A DNA stretch of 64,000 nt from Karalla daura (taxonomy: Eukaryota > Chordata > Actinopteri > Chaetodontiformes > Leiognathidae). The notes beneath the pieces are model-generated. The model saw nothing but the letters and a program-made list of their open reading frames with translations, was not told where the DNA came from and did no database searches. Positions within the stretch are counted from its first letter, which is position 1. Each line of letters starts with the position of its first letter. The position numbers and the translations under genes were made by a program. Shown in pieces: positions 49,003 to 63,190 of the stretch. The DNA is taken from NCBI GenBank assembly GCA_029224185.1, contig CM055197.1, positions 23,016,862 to 23,080,861 of the forward strand. The letters are read 5' to 3'.

Positions 49003-52000
49003 TCAATATGTCACTGTGACATTATCAGGTGTCTTTCTCATGTAGTGAGTAGTCTGATGACATCTCTGTGACATCATTGGGAAAATAAAAAAAGACAACA
49101 TTGAAAAGAAAAGTCTGCCCTGGGTAATTAGCATGATTTTGTAATCCAAAATCAAGGTAATGAGAAAGGGGTTACACTTGACCTCCTAAACTCAAATGGG
49201 TGGAGGAGGAACAAAACTGATCATTCAAAAATCAAAGTAATTACACTTTGATAGTGCTTAGCAACTTAAAGTCAAAGGACGAAAGTTGATATGACTTGAA
49301 CATATCCCAAAGGAATCACGCTTTGAAGTCTTCAGGAAGATCAAAGGCGTCAGCGATGATGTCACACTGGCTCACCTTGTCTGACATCAATTTGTCACTG
49401 TGACATTGTCAGGTGCCTTCCTCATGTAGTGAGTATTTTGATGATATCTCTGTGACTCGGATAGGAAAATACAAAAGGACAACATTGAAAAGAAAAGTCT
49501 GCCCTGTGCAATTAGCTTGATTTTGAAATCCAAAATCAGACTTATGAAAAAGGATTTACTCTTACCCTCCTGAACACAAATGGGTGAAGGAGGAACTAAA
49601 TTGATCATTCTAAAATCAAAGTAATGATACATTGACGTTCCTGAGCAGCCTATACTCAATGGACTAAAGTCGAGATGACCTGAACATTTCCCAAAGGAAT
49701 CACGCTTTGAAGTCTTCAGGAAGATCAAAGGCGTCAGCGATGATGTCACACTGGCTCACCTTGTCTGACATCAATATGTCACTGTGACATTATCAGGTGT
49801 CTTGCTCATGTAGTGAGTAGTCTGATGATATCTCTGTGACATCATTAGGAAAATAAAAAAAGACAACATTGGAAAGAAAAGTCTGCCCTGGGTAATTAGC
49901 TTGATTTTGTAATCCAATATCAAGGTAATGAGAAAGGGGTTGCACTTGACCTCCAAAACTCAAATGGGTGGAGGAGGAACAAAACTGAACATTCTAAAAT
50001 CAAAGTAATTACACTTTGATAGTGCTTAGCAACTTAAAGTCAAAGGACTAAAGTTGATATGACTTGAACTTTTCCCAAAGGAATCACGCTTTGAAGTCTT
50101 CAGGAAGATCAAAGGCGTCAGCGATGATGTCACACTGGCTCACCTTGTCTGACATCAATATGTCACTGTGACATTGTCAGGTGCCTTCCTCATGTAGTGA
50201 GTATTTTGATGATATCTCTGTGACTCGAATAGGAAAATACAAAAGGACAACTTTGAAAAGAAAAGTCTGCCCTGGGTAATTAGCTTGATTTTGAAATCAA
50301 AAATCAGACTTATGACAAAGGATTTACTCTTACCCTCCTGAACACAAATGGGTGAAGGAGGAACTAAATTGATCATTCTAAAATCAAAGTAATGATACAT
50401 TGACGTTGCAGAGCAGCCTCAACTCAATGGACTAAAGTCGAGATGACCTGAACATCTCTCAAAGGAATCACGCTTTGAAGTCTTCAGGAAGATCAAAGGC
50501 GTCAGCGATGATGTCACACTGGCTCACCTTGTCTGACATCAATATGTCACTGTGACATTGTCAGGTGCCTTCCTCATGTAGTGAGTATTTTGATGATATC
50601 TCTGTGACTCGAATAGGAAAATACAAAAGGACAACTTTGAAAAGAAAAGTCTGCCCTGGGTAATTAGCTTGATTTTGAAATCAAAAATCAGACTTATGAC
50701 AAAGGATTTACTCTTAACTTCCTTCACACAAATGGGTGAAGGAGGAACTAAATTGATCATTCCAAAATCAAAGTAGTGATACATTGACGTTCCTGAGCAG
50801 CCTCAACTCAATGGACTAAAGTCGAGATGACCTGAACATCTCCCAAAGGAATCACGCTTTGAAGTCTTCAGGAAGATCAAAGGCGTCAGCGATGATGTCA
50901 CACTGGCTCACCTTGTCTGACATCAATATGTCACTGTGACATTGTCAGGTGCCTTCCTCATGTAGTGAGTATTTTGATGATATCTCTTGACTCGAATAGG
51001 AAAATAAAAAAGGACAACTTTGAAAAGAAAAGTCTGCCCTGGGTAATTAGCTTGACTTTGAAATCAAAAATCAGACTTATGACAAAGGATTTACTCTTAA
51101 CCTCCTAAACACAAATGGGTGAAGGAGGAACTAAATTGATCATTCCAAAATCAAAGTAGTGATACATTGACGTTCCTGAGCAGCCTCAACTCAATGGACT
51201 AAAGTCGAGATGACCTGAACATCTCCCAAAGGAATCACGCTTTGAAGTCTTCAGGAAGATCAAAGGCGTCAGCGATGATGTCACACTGGCTCACCTTGTC
51301 TGACATCAATATGTCACTGTGACATTGTCAGGTGCCTTCCTCATGTAGTGAGTATTTTGATGATATCTCTTGACTCGAATAGGAACATACAAAAGGACAA
51401 CATTGAAAAGAAAAGTCTGCCCTGGGTAATTAGCTTGATTTTGAAATCCAAAATCAGACTTATGAAAAAGGATTTACTCTTACCCTCCTGAACACAAATG
51501 GGTGAAGGAGGAACTAAATTGATCATTCTAAAATCAAAGTAATGATACATTGACGTTGCAGAGCAGCCTCAACTCAATGGACTAAAGTCGAGATGACCTG
51601 AACATCTCTCAAAGGAATCACGCTTTGAAGTCTTCAGGAAGATCAAAGGCGTCAGCGATGATGTCACACTGGCTCACCTTGTCTGACATCAATATGTCAC
51701 TGTGACATTGTCAGGTGCCTTCCTCATGTAGTGAGTATTTTGATGATATCTCTTGACTCGAATAGGAAAATAAAAAAGAACAACTTTGAAAAGAAAAGTC
51801 TGCCCTGGGTAATTAGCTTGACTTTGAAATCAAAAATCAGACTTATGACAAAGGATTTACTCTTAACTTCCTTCACACAAATGGGTGAAGGAGGAACTAA
51901 ATTGATCATTCCAAAATCAAAGTAGTGATACATTGACGTTCCTGAGCAGCCTCAACTCAATGGACTAAAGTCGAGATGACCTGAACATCTCCCAAAGGAA

Positions 52001-55000
52001 TCACGCTTTGAAGTCTTCAGGAAGATCAAAGGCGTCAGCGATGATGTCACACTGGCTCACCTTGTCTGACATCAATATGTCACTGTGACATTGTCAGGTG
52101 CCTTCCTCATGTAGTGAGTATTTTGATGATATCTCTTGACTCGAATAGGAAAATAAAAAAGGACAACTTTGAAAAGAAAAGTCTGCCCTGGGTAATTAGC
52201 TTGACTTTGAAATCAAAAATCAGACTTATGACAAAGGATTTACTCTTAACTTCCTTCACACAAATGGGTGAAGGAGGAACTAAATTGATCATTCCAAAAT
52301 CAAAGTAGTGATACATTGACGTTCCTTAGCAGCCTCAACTCAATGGACTAAAGTCGAGATGACCTGAACATCTCCCAAAGGAATCACGCTTTGAAGTCTT
52401 CAGGAAGATCAAAGGCGTCAGCGATGATGTCACACTGGCTCACCTTGTCTGACATCAATATGTCACTGTGACATTGTCAGGTGCCTTCCTCATGTAGTGA
52501 GTATTTTGATGATATCTCTTGACTCGAATAGGAACATACAAAAGGACAACATTGAAAAGAAAAGTCTGCCCTGGGTAATTAGCTTGATTTTGAAATCCAA
52601 AATCAGACTTATGAAAAAGGATTTACTCTTACCCTCCTGAACACAAATGGGTGAAGGAGGAACTAAATTGATCATTCTAAAATCAAAGTAATGATACATT
52701 GACGTTGCAGAGCAGCCTAAACTCAATGGACTAAAGTCGAGATGACCTGAACATCTCTCAAAGGAATCACGCTTTGAAGTCTTCAGGAAGATCAAAGGCG
52801 TCAGCGATGATGTCACACTGGCTCACCTTGTCTGACATCAATATGTCACTGTGACATTGTCAGGTGCCTTCCTCATGTAGTGAGTATTTTGATGATATCT
52901 CTGTGACTCGAATAGGAAAATACAAAAGGACAACTTTGAAAAGAAAAGTCTGCCCTGGGTAATTAGCTTGATTTTGAAATCAAAAATCAGACTTATGACA
53001 AAGGATTTACTCTTACCCTCCTGAACACAAATGGGTGAAGGAGGAACTAAATTGATCATTCTAAAATCAAAGTAATGATACATTGACGTTGCAGAGCAGC
53101 CTAAACTCAATGGACTAAAGTCGAGATGACCTGAACATCTCTCAAAGGAATCACGCTTTGAAGTCTTCAGGAAGATCAAAGGCGTCAGCGATGATGTCAC
53201 ACTGGCTCACCTTGTCTGACATCAATATGTCACTGTGACATTGTCAGGTGCCTTCCTCATGTAGTGAGTATTTTGATGATATCTCTGTGACTCGAATAGG
53301 AAAATACAAAAGGACAACTTTGAAAAGAAAAGTCTGCCCTGGGTAATTAGCTTGATTTTGAAATCAAAAATCAGACTTATGACAAAGGATTTACTCTTAA
53401 CTTCCTTCACACAAATGGGTGAAGGAGGAACTAAATTGATCATTCCAAAATCAAAGTAGTGATACATTGACGTTCCTGAGCAGCCTCAACTCAATGGACT
53501 AAAGTCGAGATGACCTGAACATCTCCCAAAGGAATCACGCTTTGAAGTCTTCAGGAAGATCAAAGGCGTCAGCGATGATGTCACACTGGCTCACCTTGTC
53601 TGACATCAATATGTCACTGTGACATTGTCAGGTGCCTTCCTCATGTAGTGAGTATTTTGATGATATCTCTTGACTCGAATAGGAAAATAAAAAAGGACAA
53701 CTTTGAAAAGAAAAGTCTGCCCTGGGTAATTAGCTTGACTTTGAAATCAAAAATCAGACTTATGACAAAGGATTTACTCTTAACTTCCTTCACACAAATG
53801 GGTGAAGGAGGAACTAAATTGATCATTCCAAAATCAAAGTAGTGATACATTGACGTTCCTGAGCAGCCTCAACTCAATGGACTAAAGTCGAGATGACCTG
53901 AACATCTCCCAAAGGAATCACGCTTTGAAGTCTTCAGGAAGATCAAAGGCGTCAGCGATGATGTCACACTGGCTCACCTTGTCTGACATCAATATGTCAC
54001 TGTGACATTGTCAGGTGCCTTCCTCATGTAGTGAGTATTTTGATGATATCTCTTGACTCGAATAGGAACATACAAAAGGACAACATTGAAAAGAAAAGTC
54101 TGCCCTGGGTAATTAGCTTGATTTTGAAATCCAAAATCAGACTTATGAAAAAGGATTTACTCTTACCCTCCTGAACACAAATGGGTGAAGGAGGAACTAA
54201 ATTGATCATTCTAAAATCAAAGTAATGATACATTGACGTTGCAGAGCAGCCTAAACTCAATGGACTAAAGTCGAGATGACCTGAACATCTCTCAAAGGAA
54301 TCACGCTTTGAAGTCTTCAGGAAGATCAAAGGCGTCAGCGATGATGTCACACTGGCTCACCTTGTCTGACATCAATATGTCACTGTGACATTGTCAGGTG
54401 CCTTCCTCATGTAGTGAGTATTTTGATGATATCTCTTGACTCGAATAGGAAAATAAAAAAGAACAACTTTGAAAAGAAAAGTCTGCCCTGGGTAATTAGC
54501 TTGACTTTGAAATCAAAAATCAGACTTATGACAAAGGATTTACTCTTAACTTCCTTCACACAAATGGGTGAAGGAGGAACTAAATTGATCATTCCAAAAT
54601 CAAAGTAGTGATACATTGACGTTCCTGAGCAGCCTATACTCAATGGACTAAAGTCGAGATGACCTGAACATCTCCCAAAGGAATCACGCTTTGAAGTCTT
54701 CAGGAAGATCAAAGGCGTCAGCGATGATGTCACACTGGCTCACCCTGTCTGACATCAATATGTCACTGTGACATTGTCAGGTGCCTTCCTCATGTAGTGA
54801 GTATTTTGATGATATCTCTTGACTCGAATAGGAAAATAAAAAAGGACAACTTTGAAAAGAAAAGTCTGCCCTGGGTAATTAGCTTGACTTTGAAATCAAA
54901 AATCAGACTTATGACAAAGGATTTACTCTTAACTTCCTTCACACAAATGGGTGAAGGAGGAACTAAATTGATCATTCCAAAATCAAAGTAGTGATACATT

Positions 55001-56671
55001 GACGTTCCTGAGCAGCCTCAACTCAATGGACTAAAGTCGAGATGACCTGAACATCTCCCAAAGGAATCACGCTTTGAAGTCTTCAGGAAGATCAAAGGCG
55101 TCAGCGATGATGTCACACTGGCTCACCTTGTCTGACATCAATATGTCACTGTGACATTGTCAGGTGCCTTCCTCATGTAGTGAGTATTTTGATGATATCT
55201 CTTGACTCGAATAGGAACATACAAAAGGACAACATTGAAAAGAAAAGTCTGCCCTGGGTAATTAGCTTGATTTTGAAATCCAAAATCAGACTTATGAAAA
55301 AGGATTTACTCTTACCCTCCTGAACACAAATGGGTGAAGGAGGAACTAAATTGATAATTCTAAAATCAAAGTAATGATACATTGACGTTGCAGAGCAGCC
55401 TAAACTCAATGGACTAAAGTCGAGATGACCTGAACATCTCTCAAAGGAATCACGCTTTGAAGTCTTCAGGAAGATCAAAGGCGTCAGCGATGATGTCACA
55501 CTGGCTCACCTTGTCTGACATCAATATGTCACTGTGACATTGTCAGGTGCCTTCCTCATGTAGTGAGTATTTTGATGATATCTCTTGACTCGAATAGGAA
55601 AATAAAAAAGAACAACTTTGAAAAGAAAAGTCTGCCCTGGGTAATTAGCTTGACTTTGAAATCAAAAATCAGACTTATGACAAAGGATTTACTCTTAACT
55701 TCCTTCACACAAATGGGTGAAGGAGGAACTAAATTGATCATTCCAAAATCAAAGTAGTGATACATTGACGTTCCTGAGCAGCCTATACTCAATGGACTAA
55801 AGTCGAGATGACCTGAACATCTCCCAAAGGAATCACGCTTTGAAGTCTTCAGGAAGATCAAAGGCGTCAGCGATGATGTCACACTGGCTCACCTTGTCTG
55901 ACATCAATATGTCACTGTGACATTGTCAGGTGCCTTCCTCATGTAGTGAGTATTTTGATGATATCTCTGTGACTCGAATAGGAAAATACAAAAGGACAAC
56001 TTTGAAAAGAAAAGTCTGCCCTGGGTAATTAGCTTGATTTTGAAATCAAAAATCAGACTTATGACAAAGGATTTACTCTTACCCTCCTGAACACAAATGG
56101 GTGAAGGAGGAACTAAATTGATCATTCTAAAATCAAAGTAATGATACATTGACGTTGCAGAGCAGCCTAAACTCAATGGACTAAAGTCGAGATGACCTGA
56201 ACATCTCTCAAAGGAATCACGCTTTGAAGTCTTCAGGAAGATCAAAGGCGTCAGCGATGATGTCACACTGGCTCACCTTGTCTGACATCAATATGTCACT
56301 GTGACATTGTCAGGTGCCTTCCTCATGTAGTGAGTATTTTGATGATATCTCTGTGACTCGAATAGGAAAATACAAAAGGACAACTTTGAAAAGAAAAGTC
56401 TGCCCTGGGTAATTAGCTTGATTTTGAAATCAAAAATCAGACTTATGACAAAGGATTTACTCTTAACTTCCTTCACACAAATGGGTGAAGGAGGAACTAA
56501 ATTGATCATTCCAAAATCAAAGTAGTGATACATTGACGTTCCTGAGCAGCCTCAACTCAATGGACTAAAGTCGAGATGACCTGAACATCTCCCAAAGGAA
56601 TCACGCTTTGAAGTCTTCAGGAAGATCAAAGGCGTCAGCGATGATGTCACACTGGCTCACCTTGTCTGACA
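49003..56671. repeat. Nested HOR, version 2 (20 monomers, 7,669 bp)
   Basis: The order is 49003 B2, 49387 A1, 49771 B1, 50155 Hj, 50539 A2, 50923 Hh, 51306 A4, 51689 A3v, 52072 A3, 52455 A4, 52838 Hi, 53222 A2, 53606 A3, 53989 A4, 54372 A3v, 54755 A3, 55138 A4, 55521 A3v, 55904 Hi, 56288 A2. Relative to version 1 it has A4-A3v (51306-52071, 766 bp) and A3-A4-A3v-A3-A4-A3v-Hi-A2 (53606-56671, 3,066 bp) in addition. Together these account exactly for the 3,832-bp length difference. Markers are at 49079, 49460, 52327, 54745 (CACCCTGTC) and 55356 (TTGATAATTC). Confidence 0.93.
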
Positions 56672-59600
56672 TCAATATGTCACTGTGACATTATCAGGTG
56701 TCTTTCTCATGTAGTGAGTAGTCTGATGACATCTCTGTGACATCATTGGGAAAATAAAAAAAGACAACATTGAAAAGAAAAGTCTGCCCTGGGTAATTAG
56801 CATGATTTTGTAATCCAAAATCAAGGTAATGAGAAAGGGGTTACACTTGACCTCCTAAACTCAAATGGGTGGAGGAGGAACAAAACTGATCATTCAAAAA
56901 TCAAAGTAATTACACTTTGATAGTGCTTAGCAACTTAAAGTCAAAGGACGAAAGTTGATATGACTTGAACATATCCCAAAGGAATCACGCTTTGAAGTCT
57001 TCAGGAAGATCAAAGGCGTCAGCGATGATGTCACACTGGCTCACCTTGTCTGACATCAATTTGTCACTGTGACATTGTCAGGTGCCTTCCTCATGTAGTG
57101 AGTATTTTGATGATATCTCTGTGACTCGGATAGGAAAATACAAAAGGACAACATTGAAAAGAAAAGTCTGCCCTGTGCAATTAGCTTGATTTTGAAATCC
57201 AAAATCAGACTTATGAAAAAGGATTTACTCTTACCCTCCTGAACACAAATGGGTGAAGGAGGAACTAAATTGATCATTCTAAAATCAAAGTAATGATACA
57301 TTGACGTTCCTGAGCAGCCTATACTCAATGGACTAAAGTCGAGATGACCTGAACATTTCCCAAAGGAATCACGCTTTGAAGTCTTCAGGAAGATCAAAGG
57401 CGTCAGCGATGATGTCACACTGGCTCACCTTGTCTGACATCAATATGTCACTGTGACATTATCAGGTGTCTTGCTCATGTAGTGAGTAGTCTGATGATAT
57501 CTCTGTGACATCATTAGGAAAATAAAAAAAGACAACATTGGAAAGAAAAGTCTGCCCTGGGTAATTAGCTTGATTTTGTAATCCAATATCAAGGTAATGA
57601 GAAAGGGGTTGCACTTGACCTCCAAAACTCAAATGGGTGGAGGAGGAACAAAACTGAACATTCTAAAATCAAAGTAATTACACTTTGATAGTGCTTAGCA
57701 ACTTAAAGTCAAAGGACTAAAGTTGATATGACTTGAACTTTTCCCAAAGGAATCACGCTTTGAAGTCTTCAGGAAGATCAAAGGCGTCAGCGATGATGTC
57801 ACACTGGCTCACCTTGTCTGACATCAATATGTCACTGTGACATTGTCAGGTGCCTTCCTCATGTAGTGAGTATTTTGATGATATCTCTGTGACTCGAATA
57901 GGAAAATACAAAAGGACAACTTTGAAAAGAAAAGTCTGCCCTGGGTAATTAGCTTGATTTTGAAATCAAAAATCAGACTTATGACAAAGGATTTACTCTT
58001 ACCCTCCTGAACACAAATGGGTGAAGGAGGAACTAAATTGATCATTCTAAAATCAAAGTAATGATACATTGACGTTGCAGAGCAGCCTCAACTCAATGGA
58101 CTAAAGTCGAGATGACCTGAACATCTCTCAAAGGAATCACGCTTTGAAGTCTTCAGGAAGATCAAAGGCGTCAGCGATGATGTCACACTGGCTCACCTTG
58201 TCTGACATCAATATGTCACTGTGACATTGTCAGGTGCCTTCCTCATGTAGTGAGTATTTTGATGATATCTCTTGACTCGAATAGGAAAATAAAAAAGAAC
58301 AACTTTGAAAAGAAAAGTCTGCCCTGGGTAATTAGCTTGACTTTGAAATCAAAAATCAGACTTATGACAAAGGATTTACTCTTAACTTCCTTCACACAAA
58401 TGGGTGAAGGAGGAACTAAATTGATCATTCCAAAATCAAAGTAGTGATACATTGACGTTCCTGAGCAGCCTCAACTCAATGGACTAAAGTCGAGATGACC
58501 TGAACATCTCCCAAAGGAATCACGCTTTGAAGTCTTCAGGAAGATCAAAGGCGTCAGCGATGATGTCACACTGGCTCACCTTGTCTGACATCAATATGTC
58601 ACTGTGACATTGTCAGGTGCCTTCCTCATGTAGTGAGTATTTTGATGATATCTCTTGACTCGAATAGGAAAATAAAAAAGGACAACTTTGAAAAGAAAAG
58701 TCTGCCCTGGGTAATTAGCTTGACTTTGAAATCAAAAATCAGACTTATGACAAAGGATTTACTCTTAACTTCCTTCACACAAATGGGTGAAGGAGGAACT
58801 AAATTGATCATTCCAAAATCAAAGTAGTGATACATTGACGTTCCTTAGCAGCCTCAACTCAATGGACTAAAGTCGAGATGACCTGAACATCTCCCAAAGG
58901 AATCACGCTTTGAAGTCTTCAGGAAGATCAAAGGCGTCAGCGATGATGTCACACTGGCTCACCTTGTCTGACATCAATATGTCACTGTGACATTGTCAGG
59001 TGCCTTCCTCATGTAGTGAGTATTTTGATGATATCTCTTGACTCGAATAGGAACATACAAAAGGACAACATTGAAAAGAAAAGTCTGCCCTGGGTAATTA
59101 GCTTGATTTTGAAATCCAAAATCAGACTTATGAAAAAGGATTTACTCTTACCCTCCTGAACACAAATGGGTGAAGGAGGAACTAAATTGATCATTCTAAA
59201 ATCAAAGTAATGATACATTGACGTTGCAGAGCAGCCTAAACTCAATGGACTAAAGTCGAGATGACCTGAACATCTCTCAAAGGAATCACGCTTTGAAGTC
59301 TTCAGGAAGATCAAAGGCGTCAGCGATGATGTCACACTGGCTCACCTTGTCTGACATCAATATGTCACTGTGACATTGTCAGGTGCCTTCCTCATGTAGT
59401 GAGTATTTTGATGATATCTCTGTGACTCGAATAGGAAAATACAAAAGGACAACTTTGAAAAGAAAAGTCTGCCCTGGGTAATTAGCTTGATTTTGAAATC
59501 AAAAATCAGACTTATGACAAAGGATTTACTCTTACCCTCCTGAACACAAATGGGTGAAGGAGGAACTAAATTGATCATTCTAAAATCAAAGTAATGATAC

Positions 59601-62600
59601 ATTGACGTTGCAGAGCAGCCTAAACTCAATGGACTAAAGTCGAGATGACCTGAACATCTCTCAAAGGAATCACGCTTTGAAGTCTTCAGGAAGATCAAAG
59701 GCGTCAGCGATGATGTCACACTGGCTCACCTTGTCTGACATCAATATGTCACTGTGACATTGTCAGGTGCCTTCCTCATGTAGTGAGTATTTTGATGATA
59801 TCTCTGTGACTCGAATAGGAAAATACAAAAGGACAACTTTGAAAAGAAAAGTCTGCCCTGGGTAATTAGCTTGATTTTGAAATCAAAAATCAGACTTATG
59901 ACAAAGGATTTACTCTTAACTTCCTTCACACAAATGGGTGAAGGAGGAACTAAATTGATCATTCCAAAATCAAAGTAGTGATACATTGACGTTCCTGAGC
60001 AGCCTCAACTCAATGGACTAAAGTCGAGATGACCTGAACATCTCCCAAAGGAATCACGCTTTGAAGTCTTCAGGAAGATCAAAGGCGTCAGCGATGATGT
60101 CACACTGGCTCACCTTGTCTGACATCAATATGTCACTGTGACATTGTCAGGTGCCTTCCTCATGTAGTGAGTATTTTGATGATATCTCTTGACTCGAATA
60201 GGAAAATAAAAAAGGACAACTTTGAAAAGAAAAGTCTGCCCTGGGTAATTAGCTTGACTTTGAAATCAAAAATCAGACTTATGACAAAGGATTTACTCTT
60301 AACTTCCTTCACACAAATGGGTGAAGGAGGAACTAAATTGATCATTCCAAAATCAAAGTAGTGATACATTGACGTTCCTGAGCAGCCTCAACTCAATGGA
60401 CTAAAGTCGAGATGACCTGAACATCTCCCAAAGGAATCACGCTTTGAAGTCTTCAGGAAGATCAAAGGCGTCAGCGATGATGTCACACTGGCTCACCTTG
60501 TCTGACATCAATATGTCACTGTGACATTGTCAGGTGCCTTCCTCATGTAGTGAGTATTTTGATGATATCTCTTGACTCGAATAGGAACATACAAAAGGAC
60601 AACATTGAAAAGAAAAGTCTGCCCTGGGTAATTAGCTTGATTTTGAAATCCAAAATCAGACTTATGAAAAAGGATTTACTCTTACCCTCCTGAACACAAA
60701 TGGGTGAAGGAGGAACTAAATTGATCATTCTAAAATCAAAGTAATGATACATTGACGTTGCAGAGCAGCCTAAACTCAATGGACTAAAGTCGAGATGACC
60801 TGAACATCTCTCAAAGGAATCACGCTTTGAAGTCTTCAGGAAGATCAAAGGCGTCAGCGATGATGTCACACTGGCTCACCTTGTCTGACATCAATATGTC
60901 ACTGTGACATTGTCAGGTGCCTTCCTCATGTAGTGAGTATTTTGATGATATCTCTTGACTCGAATAGGAAAATAAAAAAGAACAACTTTGAAAAGAAAAG
61001 TCTGCCCTGGGTAATTAGCTTGACTTTGAAATCAAAAATCAGACTTATGACAAAGGATTTACTCTTAACTTCCTTCACACAAATGGGTGAAGGAGGAACT
61101 AAATTGATCATTCCAAAATCAAAGTAGTGATACATTGACGTTCCTGAGCAGCCTATACTCAATGGACTAAAGTCGAGATGACCTGAACATCTCCCAAAGG
61201 AATCACGCTTTGAAGTCTTCAGGAAGATCAAAGGCGTCAGCGATGATGTCACACTGGCTCACCCTGTCTGACATCAATATGTCACTGTGACATTGTCAGG
61301 TGCCTTCCTCATGTAGTGAGTATTTTGATGATATCTCTTGACTCGAATAGGAAAATAAAAAAGGACAACTTTGAAAAGAAAAGTCTGCCCTGGGTAATTA
61401 GCTTGACTTTGAAATCAAAAATCAGACTTATGACAAAGGATTTACTCTTAACTTCCTTCACACAAATGGGTGAAGGAGGAACTAAATTGATCATTCCAAA
61501 ATCAAAGTAGTGATACATTGACGTTCCTGAGCAGCCTCAACTCAATGGACTAAAGTCGAGATGACCTGAACATCTCCCAAAGGAATCACGCTTTGAAGTC
61601 TTCAGGAAGATCAAAGGCGTCAGCGATGATGTCACACTGGCTCACCTTGTCTGACATCAATATGTCACTGTGACATTGTCAGGTGCCTTCCTCATGTAGT
61701 GAGTATTTTGATGATATCTCTTGACTCGAATAGGAACATACAAAAGGACAACATTGAAAAGAAAAGTCTGCCCTGGGTAATTAGCTTGATTTTGAAATCC
61801 AAAATCAGACTTATGAAAAAGGATTTACTCTTACCCTCCTGAACACAAATGGGTGAAGGAGGAACTAAATTGATAATTCTAAAATCAAAGTAATGATACA
61901 TTGACGTTGCAGAGCAGCCTAAACTCAATGGACTAAAGTCGAGATGACCTGAACATCTCTCAAAGGAATCACGCTTTGAAGTCTTCAGGAAGATCAAAGG
62001 CGTCAGCGATGATGTCACACTGGCTCACCTTGTCTGACATCAATATGTCACTGTGACATTGTCAGGTGCCTTCCTCATGTAGTGAGTATTTTGATGATAT
62101 CTCTTGACTCGAATAGGAAAATAAAAAAGAACAACTTTGAAAAGAAAAGTCTGCCCTGGGTAATTAGCTTGACTTTGAAATCAAAAATCAGACTTATGAC
62201 AAAGGATTTACTCTTAACTTCCTTCACACAAATGGGTGAAGGAGGAACTAAATTGATCATTCCAAAATCAAAGTAGTGATACATTGACGTTCCTGAGCAG
62301 CCTATACTCAATGGACTAAAGTCGAGATGACCTGAACATCTCCCAAAGGAATCACGCTTTGAAGTCTTCAGGAAGATCAAAGGCGTCAGCGATGATGTCA
62401 CACTGGCTCACCTTGTCTGACATCAATATGTCACTGTGACATTGTCAGGTGCCTTCCTCATGTAGTGAGTATTTTGATGATATCTCTGTGACTCGAATAG
62501 GAAAATACAAAAGGACAACTTTGAAAAGAAAAGTCTGCCCTGGGTAATTAGCTTGATTTTGAAATCAAAAATCAGACTTATGACAAAGGATTTACTCTTA

Positions 62601-63190
62601 CCCTCCTGAACACAAATGGGTGAAGGAGGAACTAAATTGATCATTCTAAAATCAAAGTAATGATACATTGACGTTGCAGAGCAGCCTAAACTCAATGGAC
62701 TAAAGTCGAGATGACCTGAACATCTCTCAAAGGAATCACGCTTTGAAGTCTTCAGGAAGATCAAAGGCGTCAGCGATGATGTCACACTGGCTCACCTTGT
62801 CTGACATCAATATGTCACTGTGACATTGTCAGGTGCCTTCCTCATGTAGTGAGTATTTTGATGATATCTCTGTGACTCGAATAGGAAAATACAAAAGGAC
62901 AACTTTGAAAAGAAAAGTCTGCCCTGGGTAATTAGCTTGATTTTGAAATCAAAAATCAGACTTATGACAAAGGATTTACTCTTAACTTCCTTCACACAAA
63001 TGGGTGAAGGAGGAACTAAATTGATCATTCCAAAATCAAAGTAGTGATACATTGACGTTCCTGAGCAGCCTCAACTCAATGGACTAAAGTCGAGATGACC
63101 TGAACATCTCCCAAAGGAATCACGCTTTGAAGTCTTCAGGAAGATCAAAGGCGTCAGCGATGATGTCACACTGGCTCACCTTGTCTGACA
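56672..63190. repeat. Nested HOR, version 3 (17 monomers, 6,519 bp)
   Basis: The order is 56672 B2, 57056 A1, 57440 B1, 57824 Hj, 58208 A3v, 58591 A3, 58974 A4, 59357 Hi, 59741 A2, 60125 A3, 60508 A4, 60891 A3v, 61274 A3, 61657 A4, 62040 A3v, 62423 Hi, 62807 A2. It equals version 2 minus the three monomers A2-Hh-A4 (50539-51688, 1,150 bp), exactly the length difference. Private markers recur exactly 6,519 bp after their version-2 positions: 58846 (from 52327), 61264 (from 54745) and 61875 (from 55356). Confidence 0.93.

Noticed and set aside
45166..63190. Assembly artefact explaining the near-identical nested HOR copies
   Set aside because: The copies differ by whole-monomer indels and by their own new mutations (e.g. 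ACACTTCGATAG near 63437 only in the last), which simple duplication errors would not produce. It cannot be fully excluded without reads.
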